DNA from: Branchiostoma floridae
Taxonomy: Eukaryota > Chordata > Leptocardii > Amphioxiformes > Branchiostomatidae
NCBI RefSeq assembly: GCF_000003815.2
Contig: NC_049979.1
Coordinates: forward strand, 24,639,881-24,703,880
DNA length: 64,000 bases
Direction of reading: 5' to 3'
The notes under the pieces are model-generated. The model did no database searches and was not told where the DNA came from. It saw only the letters and a program-made list of their open reading frames with translations. The position numbers and the translations under genes were made by a program. Position 1 is the stretch's first letter; the number at the start of each line of letters is the position of its first letter. Below, piece by piece: positions 58,901-64,000 of the stretch.

Positions 58901-60464
58901 GGACCTGTCCAAACTCCTGGCATTCCTCCCCTCCCGCCATCCTCCCACCGTACAACCGGAGATGTACCAGTACTACCACAAACTGCTGACAGTTAAGACG
59001 ACAAAAATCGCACACATATTGTATTACATGATTATGTATATCGCTGTGGCTATTGACACACTCAGTGTGCCAATAGCCAAACAGGCTATTGACACACCGA
59101 GATGCCAGTCAGCCAATCAGAGCTTGTAACATGCCTTTCTGGCAATATTTTTCACAAGCAATAGTTGATTAGACATTGTTCGGAAGATTAGACATTGGAA
59201 TCTTTGAATCTTGGAATGAACGGACGTTTTCAAGTTATGCCCTACATTTGGATACCTGTTAATACAGCCTTCACCGTGTATGTTTGGCGTAGCGTAGTGG
59301 ATAAAACGTTGACCCGGGAATTCATGATAACAACTCCGACCCGGTTCTAGTCCGCGCCGGAGTTTTTTTAAATTTTTTTTTTTCAATTTTTCTTCTCCCT
59401 TTTTAAACATCCATTTGATATAAGAATATTTTATATATAAACAACTTTTAAAGTTTCTGTTAACATCATAAACCAAAAATAACACTGACCACAAAACATG
59501 TCATAATTTTCGGCCGTGTGGTTCCGGCGCTATCGGCAGCGACTCGGAAGAATATTTCTTTCACATTAAAAATAATGGAGGTAAAACAACAACTATAACT
59601 TCGCTTCCTTAGTGATATAAGTTTTGAGGCCGAAAATTCTCCAATACGGCAGGAATTCGTCAGTAAACACACAGCTGAGAACGTGTTCCTAACCGATCCA
59701 ACATGGCTGCCATGATCACATGCGGTGATAGGAAAACTAGCACCCTATTTGATAGCAGATTCCGATGTTTAAAATTGTGCCGTAAACACGTGAAAAAGAT
59801 CGTATTTTGGGTTGATAATGGACACAGGATGCCATTTGAATTTTTCAGAGTGTTGATTGTCAAATATAATCGTAAGATTTCCTCATTTTAGTGGTTTCTA
59901 TCACTGAGTGTGTCAATAGCCTAAACAGGCTATCGCCACACTGAGTGTGCCAATAGCCTAAACAGGCTATCGACACACCCAGTGTGTCAATAGCCTAAAC
60001 AGGCTATTGACACACTGAGTGTCAATAGCCTCGCTCTATGTATATTGTCTTAACCCTTTTAATGTATTTTTCACTGACGGAGCAAATTGTTTTAACATAG
60101 TGGCTTACATGCAATACAGCCTACGGCTGCGAGATGTCCACTCATTATATTCTAATTGTATTGTAATGTTGGTGCGATGAAATAAACCAAGTTATTATAA
60201 CTGATGACGTGCACGAGCGGATACTTTTCCGTACACATGAATGATGAAGTTGATGAACTACGTTTGAAACGGGGGGCAAAATGAAAGTTCATTATGGCGG
60301 ATAGAACAGGAGCTGACACTTACCCTTTTTTGTCCTGGTGATATTGATATTTTAGAACCAATAGACACATTTCTGACGGCAAAGGACGCAGAATTACGGT
60401 AAAAACCATAAAAACCCTGCTGCAACAAACTGCGCACTCGGAAAACGCTCCTCACGGCCGCCAT
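40992..60464 (-). CDS. BCKDHA: Branched-chain 2-oxoacid dehydrogenase E1-alpha subunit
   Basis: Nine exons, 5' to 3': 60324-60464, 57530-57703, 56333-56528, 55143-55304, 50565-50709, 49469-49530, 48530-48671, 46074-46245, 40992-41171. They total 1374 nt in phase, giving 457 residues (human 445). With the E1-beta subunit it uses thiamine diphosphate to decarboxylate the 2-oxoacids of Leu, Ile and Val in the mitochondrial matrix. The N-terminus ([14 protein letters not shown]) is a basic presequence. Visible motifs are [27 protein letters not shown] and the thiamine-diphosphate motif from GDGAASEGD (about 246) to CRNN (about 273-276). The regulatory loop [16 protein letters not shown] follows, with both kinase-target serines (about 346 and 356). 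The C-terminus is extended (FEKDRD). Introns of up to about 5 kb are full of mobile DNA. Confidence 0.97.
41787..43710. mobile_element. Inverted-repeat DNA element, copy B, split by a LINE
   Basis: Perfect 22-bp inverted ends, GAGTCCATTCCAAGACACCA plus TG, at 41787-41808 and 43689-43710. Sequence outside the LINE matches copy A at 716-2204 in order on both sides. The undisturbed element would be about 0.7 kb, non-coding and non-autonomous. TA is adjacent on the left, but the target duplication is not clear. Confidence 0.85.
41853..43078 (+). mobile_element. LINE ORF2 fragment: reverse transcriptase end with PHD-like finger
   Basis: An intact 388-codon frame (41886-43052). It begins in the palm ([13 protein letters not shown]), continues through the catalytic box YADDL, then has [26 protein letters not shown], a PHD/RING-like zinc ribbon at about residues 115-160. 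It ends with [25 protein letters not shown] and [20 protein letters not shown]-repeat tail follows. Both the 5' truncation and the tail are typical of short-tail (RTE-like) LINEs. The catalytic dyad is present but the endonuclease and fingers are missing. Confidence 0.9.
44708..45610. mobile_element. 903-bp CAGGGCTCG element, CTTAAG duplication
   Basis: Ends CAGGGCTCGTAGAACCAC at 44708 and GTATTTCAAGGCCTG ending at 45610. CTTAAG flanks both sides (44702-44707 and 45611-45616). The right 110 bp match the right end of the 22551-24090 element. GC-rich in the middle with a TA run near 45190. It lies in the last BCKDHA intron. No transposase is seen. Confidence 0.8.
46428..46769. repeat. 342-bp inverted-repeat element
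   Basis: TTCCAGTTTTATT at 46428 is inverted at 46757-46769 within arms of about 45 bp (CTCCCATATCTCAGTCACC type). A second internal inverted pair contains GCTGCTACGTATT. Likely a non-autonomous element between BCKDHA exons 8 and 7. Confidence 0.6.
46980..47500 (+). pseudogene. LINE C-terminal remnant beside a repeat fragment
   Basis: 47122-47400 encodes [13 protein letters not shown], then [21 protein letters not shown] and [15 protein letters not shown]. It is related to the relic at 39002-39400. The preceding 47020-47110 matches 49955-50060, which suggests that the LINE piece and its flank belong to a larger dispersed repeat. Not a host gene. Confidence 0.55.
47563..47612. repeat. Hairpin repeat GAATACAACATGGTGTATTC, second copy
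   Basis: It matches about 3668-3715, including CGTATCACCCGAGG downstream. It is a dispersed short element of unknown type. Confidence 0.55.
48150..48232. repeat. 24-bp tandem repeat, about three units
   Basis: The unit is GCCCAAGGAACATAAACAACACA, with small variations. It lies in the BCKDHA intron between exons 8 and 7, about 300 bp from exon 7. Confidence 0.8.
50810..50935 (+). pseudogene. Tiny LINE 3' end with ATG-repeat tail
   Basis: The plus strand reads [17 protein letters not shown] then stop, followed by an ATGATGATG tail. This is a typical end of a short-tail LINE ORF2. It is a deeply 5'-truncated insertion in BCKDHA intron 4. Confidence 0.55.
51640..52700. repeat. Degenerate tandem repeat, about 150-bp units
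   Basis: Units carry AACTCGAGAA, then GATATTTGGTAGGTG(G/T)GTAG, then GGTCAAGTTCGA-like and CTAGCGGCTTCCTAAGGTA-like blocks and TACTGCAGC. About six units are recognisable, with starts near 51700, 51855, 52010, 52275, 52430 and 52575. The layout parallels 32440-33060. No conserved frame can be defended. Confidence 0.6.
53049..53085. repeat. Short fragment like the 3' end of the LINE at 4653-5380
   Basis: It contains CATGGTCAATGTTGACGAAA, similar to the LINE's non-coding tail ACCATGGTCAATATTGACCG. Too short to be certain. Confidence 0.35.
54370..55001. mobile_element. 632-bp CAGGGGTGCC element with about 200-bp inverted repeats, ATGCC duplication
   Basis: Ends CAGGGGTGCCTAAGC and its complement. 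ATGCC is duplicated at 54365-54369 and 55002-55006. The arms (about 54370-54572 and 54805-55001) are nearly identical when inverted, and are built of CACGAATCACTATG and CACGAATATTATG subrepeats. The unpaired centre (about 54573-54804) has CACGTG and AAGATGGCGGC, resembling a promoter and start region. It lies in BCKDHA intron 4, about 140 bp from exon 4. Confidence 0.9.
55530..55820. repeat. Two more units of the ~150-bp repeat family
   Basis: TATCTCCAGGACGGATTGTG, then a GTACATGGGTTGG block and TTTGATTTTGGACCTCC, with TTGAACTTGACACTGCAGG later. This is the same order of blocks as 32440-33060, with a roughly 130-bp interruption. It lies in BCKDHA intron 3. Confidence 0.55.
56786..56899. mobile_element. 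114-bp near-perfect palindrome flanked by TA
   Basis: Both halves read GCCTGGGTACCATC, then TATTTCTACCGGGGCTCC, ACTCACTTCCCTAAAAAAA, meeting at the centre (near 56842) with almost no loop. TA flanks both sides (56784-56785 and 56900-56901). It is a foldback MITE, probably of Tc1/mariner type (inference). It lies in BCKDHA intron 2. Confidence 0.8.
57915..58190 (+). pseudogene. Tc1/mariner-like transposase fragment
   Basis: Reading [19 protein letters not shown], then [17 protein letters not shown] and, after a one-base frame change in the G-run near 58090, [13 protein letters not shown] and YRDTIL. This is the middle of the Tc1 catalytic domain (FSDESRF...GGGSVMVWG). A stop replaces the residue after LNG, and the frame change breaks the reading, so it is dead. 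It lies in BCKDHA intron 1. Confidence 0.85.
59048..60030. mobile_element. 983-bp foldback element with palindromic GGCTATTGACACACTCAGTG ends
   Basis: The left end (59048-59100) and right end (59900-60030) are built of repeated GGCTATTGACACACTGAGTG / CACACTCAGTGTGTCAATAGCC units, each itself palindromic. The right end has three or four. A smaller relative is at 29495-29725. The middle contains the tRNA-like SINE at about 59281-59400. It lies in BCKDHA intron 1, about 300 bp from exon 1. Confidence 0.75.
59281..59400 (+). mobile_element. tRNA-derived SINE-like sequence
   Basis: TTTGGCG at the start can pair with CGCCGGA at about 59352, like an acceptor stem. TAGCGTAGTGGATAAAACG resembles the A box, and GGTTCTAGTCC at about 59341 resembles the B box. 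A T-run follows, as in Pol III terminators. The anticodon arm is not clean and one T-stem pair is broken, so a working tRNA is unlikely. It is inside the foldback element 59048-60030. Confidence 0.5.
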
Positions 60465-60467
60465 CTT
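60457..60467 (-). promoter_or_regulatory. YY1-like motif at the BCKDHA start
   Basis: The coding strand reads AAGATGGCGGC, a full match to the YY1 pattern, including the ATG at 60464-60462. Such sites straddling the start are common in animal housekeeping genes. Function is inferred from the motif only. Confidence 0.45.
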
Positions 60468-60927
60468 GGCAAGTTCCACCACATGGTTACGGGGAGCTTT
60501 TAAAATGTTGACGTAGATTTCCATGATTGATTTCTCACATATATAGAACGGATCCGTTATGTAAGATTTTTATATTCAAAATCTTGATTGATTTTGTATT
60601 TTTTTTCCTTACCGTTTTAAATGCTATCGAAATTTTAGAGCAAGGCGAATAATCCCCTCTTACAAAGTGGTACCATCCAGTGTGAGGTCATTGTGAGGTC
60701 AAAGTTACAAACATGGCTACAGAGGGCACGTTGGTGTTCATGAGATCTTTTGGATGTAAACAGAACTTGCTGTTCCGACCAGATAGCTCAGCAAACGTAA
60801 CACAAGGTATGGGTGCTAACAAACATGTCTTGTATTGTTGACTGAGATTGAATATAATTTGTCTAAAATTCGAAGGCGGTAACGTTGTATAACCGTTAGG
60901 ACGCGGTCTTACGTAAGTTGACATTTC
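60465..60927. promoter_or_regulatory. Divergent promoter region of BCKDHA and ADCK1, with a candidate 5' exon
   Basis: BCKDHA runs left from 60464. On the plus strand a short reading begins at 60713 (MATEGTLVFMRSFG...ANVTQ, 31 codons) and ends at a donor, CAAG|GTATGG, at 60806. It matches no family I know. It could be the first exon of ADCK1 (with the ATG acting as a short upstream frame) or of another gene. Spliced to the TTTTCAG acceptor at 61641-61647, the frame would stop two codons later, six bases before the ADCK1 ATG. No TATA box is evident. Confidence 0.4.
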
Positions 60928-61603
60928 GGTATCAGGTCTTTTCGTCCCCTAGATCTTTCGTCCCCTAGTCCTTTCGTCCCCGTTTTGGATGTTTCGTCCT
61001 CGTCATGGTTCTTTCGTCCTCGTCATGTTACAGTGTTTAACCCCCAAAAGGCAACTTAGAAGACATTTTATCACGTCTTATTCCGTAGTTGATTAAATCT
61101 AATACTTTGAAAGCATTTTCCGACCGCTTATATCGGGAAAATAGTTGCTCAGTCCTTCGTTGGACGGCGTCACACTCTGACTACAATATAATTCCAGTCG
61201 GTCCGGATCATTGGTAAATTCACCAACATGAATATCTTAATGTTTTTCAAAATGTGCATACAGTCAATTATGTTGTTAAAGTTTCCTATAAGTTTGCTTA
61301 TTTACTCAGACAAACTCGGTAAAAGGTGCGCAAGAGCGCTTTGCTACATGCGTAAACATCCAAGATGGCGGACCCGGCGGCATGAAAATGTTTTACTCGT
61401 CCGTTTTGTGCCGGTTATCGAAAGTGGAAGACTATAAAAACAAATCAAAAATGTACTTTTTTTAATAGAAGTTTGATAAAAACTCTTATAGAAATTTTGT
61501 GACTTGACAATAACTTGTTGCATAGACAAGCATCATCCGAGGACGAAACGTCCATGCCGAGGACGGGGACGAATGGTCTAGGGGACGAAAAGACTAGTAA
61601 CCG
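60928..61603. mobile_element. 676-bp element with 8-bp duplication immediately upstream of ADCK1
   Basis: GACATTTC is exactly duplicated at 60920-60927 and 61604-61611. Ends GGTATCAGGTCTTTTCGTCC and, inverted, GGTTACTAGTCTTTTCGTCC share a further TTCGTCCCCTAGA. TTCGTCCTCG-like repeats lie inside both ends. The 8-bp duplication with GG ends fits Merlin-type elements; this is inference. Inside is CCAAGATGGCGGACC near 61361-61376. The exact duplication and well-kept ends imply a young insertion. Confidence 0.85.
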
Positions 61604-61661
61604 ACATTTCTACATGCACGTGCCGTGGTGGAAGAAGGCATTTTCAGACCTGTGAGAGAAA

Positions 61662-63218
61662 ATGATGGTTGTACGCATGCTGAAGTACGGGGCAACAGGA
61701 GGCTTGTTGGGAACCTCTGCCTTCTGGTTACACTACAACAGCTGGGACCCCGTGGACAGTACCATCGGCCTGGTGAGGATCAGCAGGGCCGTCGTTACGG
61801 TGGCGAAGATTGCAGTGGATTACAAGAACACCCTTTCCAACTCCAAGGCAGCTGTTGGGACTGAGGAGTACCAACAGCTGAAGTCAGCATGTCACCTGAG
61901 ATCAGCTGAGCGGCTGTACCAGCTTTGCTGTGTCAACCGTGGCTGTTACATCAAGGTTGGACAGCACATCGGGGCTCTAGACTATCTATTGCCTACTGAA
62001 TATGTGCAGACTATGAAGATTCTTCACAGCAAGGCACCGCAGTCTTCCCTATCAGAGATACACCAGGTTATCAAAGAAGATCTTGGAAAGGAGCCTGGTG
62101 AGATCTTCCGCTGGTTTGATGAGCAGCCTCTCGGGGCTGCCTCACTGGCCCAAGTCCACCAGGCCACACTACAGGACGGCACGTCGGTGGCTGTGAAAGT
62201 GCAGCATCCCAAGGTACAACGTCAGTCCAAGCTGGATCTAAATACCATGGAATTACTGGCAAATATCGTAGCCAAGTTGTTTCCAGAGTTTCAGTTTCTG
62301 TGGTTGTGTGATGAGGCAAAGAAAAACCTTCCAAAGGAGCTGGACTTCCTTCAAGAGGGTCAGAATTGTGAGAAAGTAGAGAGGATTCTCAAGAAGTATA
62401 GCTATCTCAGGGTCCCCAAGATCTATTGGGAGCTTTCTACTGAACGTGTGCTCACTATGGAGTTCTGCCAAGGTGGACAGATCAATGACCTGGAATACAT
62501 GCATAACAACAACATCAGCGTCAATGAGGTCACGCGAAACCTGGGAAAGCTTTATAGCGAGATGATCTTTGTTCAGGGTTTCATCCACTGTGATCCGCAC
62601 CCTGGGAATGTGCTGGTACGGAAGACTGCAGATTCTGGGACGGAGATTGTACTGTTGGATCATGGTCTGTACCAGACGCTGTCCGATGAATTTCGGCTGG
62701 ACTATTCACAACTTTGGCAGGCCATCTTGGCTGCAGATGTGGAAGGCATCAAGGAGTACAGCAAGCGCCTTGGTGCAGGAGAAATGTACGGGCTGCTAGC
62801 CTGCATGGTGTCGGCCAGGTCATGGGGTGCGCTGACCAAGGGAATTGACAAGACACCCATCTCTGTGGGCGAGGATGACGAAGTGAAACGATATGCCGCA
62901 ACGCTCATTCCACAGATCTCTGACCTCCTCAACCGAGTCCCTCGACAAATGCTACTTCTCTTCAAGACCAACGACCTGTTGAGAGGAATAGAACATGCTT
63001 TGAACTGTCGTGCCAATGCCTCGTCTTTCATCAACATGTCTCGCTGCTGTGTGCTTGCCGTAAGCAACCACCAGCTGGACACCACCACGAAATGGACAGA
63101 ACGATGGAAGATCTTGGTGTCTCGAACAATCACTCTCTGGAAAATTAACCTATATGAATTCTTTTTGTGGTTTACTACCACAGCTTTGATTCGTTGGATG
63201 AGCCAACCAATAAACTGA
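61662..63218 (+). CDS. ADCK1: ADCK1-like mitochondrial UbiB/ABC1 atypical kinase (single exon)
   Basis: One 518-codon frame, collinear with animal ADCK1 (530 in human). It opens with a short hydrophobic segment, GATGGLLGTSAFWLHY (residues 10-25). The family hallmarks follow: IKVGQHIGALDYLLP (KxGQ at 98-101), the alanine-rich loop GAASLAQVH (158-166), VAVK (176-179), the catalytic loop HCDPHPGN (309-316) and DHG (333-335) in place of DFG. Later parts include RQMLLLLKTNDLLRGIE-like RQMLLLFKTNDLLRG. Members sit at the inner mitochondrial membrane and affect lipid or coenzyme metabolism and cristae. Two ATGs are adjacent (61662, 61665). A good acceptor, TTTTCAG, at 61641-61647 suggests a spliced 5' leader. 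The coding region has no intron, unlike the vertebrate gene. Confidence 0.95.
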   Translation: MMVVRMLKYGATGGLLGTSAFWLHYNSWDPVDSTIGLVRISRAVVTVAKIAVDYKNTLSNSKAAVGTEEYQQLKSACHLRSAERLYQLCCVNRGCYIKVGQHIGALDYLLPTEYVQTMKILHSKAPQSSLSEIHQVIKEDLGKEPGEIFRWFDEQPLGAASLAQVHQATLQDGTSVAVKVQHPKVQRQSKLDLNTMELLANIVAKLFPEFQFLWLCDEAKKNLPKELDFLQEGQNCEKVERILKKYSYLRVPKIYWELSTERVLTMEFCQGGQINDLEYMHNNNISVNEVTRNLGKLYSEMIFVQGFIHCDPHPGNVLVRKTADSGTEIVLLDHGLYQTLSDEFRLDYSQLWQAILAADVEGIKEYSKRLGAGEMYGLLACMVSARSWGALTKGIDKTPISVGEDDEVKRYAATLIPQISDLLNRVPRQMLLLFKTNDLLRGIEHALNCRANASSFINMSRCCVLAVSNHQLDTTTKWTERWKILVSRTITLWKINLYEFFLWFTTTALIRWMSQPIN

Positions 63219-64000
63219 CTGACGTAGTGACAAGCACTGAGCAAAAAGATCAGGGATGTTTGCCCTTTTCCAGAAAAAGGGATATCGATCATAGAAGTAA
63301 TATTAATATAACAAGACTTTGGGAAATGACACCCAGGGACGGTATTCGACAGCGATCAGACCACTCCTCCTTTTATACCTTTTCTGTGCCTCCCTAGACC
63401 CTAGTGCAGGGCGCTCTGATCTGAGAACTAAGAAAACTACTAAAACTATAATATAGTAAAAGTGAAACTAGTCAAACAGTTGTGAAGGTGGCACCAATAT
63501 GGAAGCCACGAGACTCAGTGTAGTTGCCAACCTAGTAAGTCTACCACACTAGTATCACCTTTGCTACACCAGTGCACATATTGAATACAGGAATGAATAC
63601 CTTGTTGGCTGTGATACTGTGTTTATTGCTTTTCTAATGGACAATATTACAATATCTATAGTGGCTATTTTGAAAATCTAGCCATCTTGTTTGTTTTACC
63701 CATCCTGTTTTTTTTGCCCTATCTCTCTATTTTTGCAGTCTGCAGTACTAGTGGATGTCATCCATACAATTTACTTGCTGTGTCCTAAGATGGCACAAAG
63801 ACAAAATGGTATTGAGACAGCTCATTGACAAGTAGTTACCTTTAACAATACAAAACCTTATATTGGTGATTTATCTATGTATTTCTGACAAGTCAAGTGG
63901 TTTTCAAATGTTAACTTGAATTTTTCCCAAGGGAAAAGGGACCTGAAATCAGATGTTTTTTCAACAAAAAATTCAGGTTACAAATGGCAAATTATATCAC
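63219..64000. other. Sequence downstream of ADCK1
   Basis: Probable 3' UTR and flank. Position about 63757 carries the fourth GATGTCATCCATA repeat. A GATCAGACCAC-like segment around 63355-63425 shows no gene. I found no clear AATAAA signal soon after the stop other than the one overlapping the end of the CDS (about 63209). Confidence 0.4.

Noticed and set aside
59281-59355. Functional tRNA gene
   Set aside because: The A and B boxes are recognisable but the anticodon arm is poor, a T-stem pair is broken and it lies in a mobile element. A SINE is more likely.
62702-63292. 196-codon minus-strand ORF over ADCK1
   Set aside because: It is an antisense shadow of the conserved ADCK1 frame.

Overview
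This is animal nuclear DNA, most probably from an amphioxus (Branchiostoma). The evidence is spliced genes with GT-AG introns, bilaterian metabolic genes, and a very dense mix of non-LTR retrotransposon remnants and short inverted-repeat DNA elements. No rRNA operon, CRISPR array or bacterial gene organisation is present. The species call is inference from gene and repeat style; the animal assignment is firm.

Four protein-coding genes can be reconstructed. (1) FCF1 (+, last six coding exons, 3906-7485), a PIN-domain nuclease of the small-subunit processome; its first coding exon was not found. (2) ACSS1 (-, 9957-30732, 15 exons, 694 codons plus stop), mitochondrial acetyl-CoA synthetase, tail to tail with FCF1. 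(3) BCKDHA (-, 40992-60464, 9 exons, 457 codons plus stop), the E1-alpha subunit of mitochondrial branched-chain 2-oxoacid dehydrogenase. (4) ADCK1 (+, 61662-63218, one uninterrupted 518-codon exon), a mitochondrial UbiB/ABC1-type atypical kinase, head to head with BCKDHA. Every exon junction in ACSS1 and BCKDHA keeps frame and phase, so both models are complete. Three of the four products are mitochondrial and two make or use acyl-CoA, but no operon-like coordination is implied.

Layout: 1-3905 repeats upstream of FCF1; 3906-7485 FCF1; 7486-9956 intergenic; 9957-30732 ACSS1 with repeat-filled introns; 30733-40991 a 10-kb gene-poor region of repeats and LINE/SINE debris; 40992-60464 BCKDHA with repeat-filled introns; 60465-61661 divergent promoter region carrying one young DNA element; 61662-63218 ADCK1; 63219-64000 downstream sequence.

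The most unusual content is the mobile-element architecture. A 3.1-kb inverted-repeat element contains a second element, which contains a LINE fragment. A family of elements beginning CAGGG or CAGTG has 5-bp target duplications and nests within itself. A TTAA-flanked element has roughly 190-bp inverted ends and an open reading frame. A 676-bp element with an 8-bp duplication sits just upstream of ADCK1. Several of these elements carry promoter-like CACGTG and ATGGCG motifs. No wholly new gene system was identified; the candidates are listed as findings.
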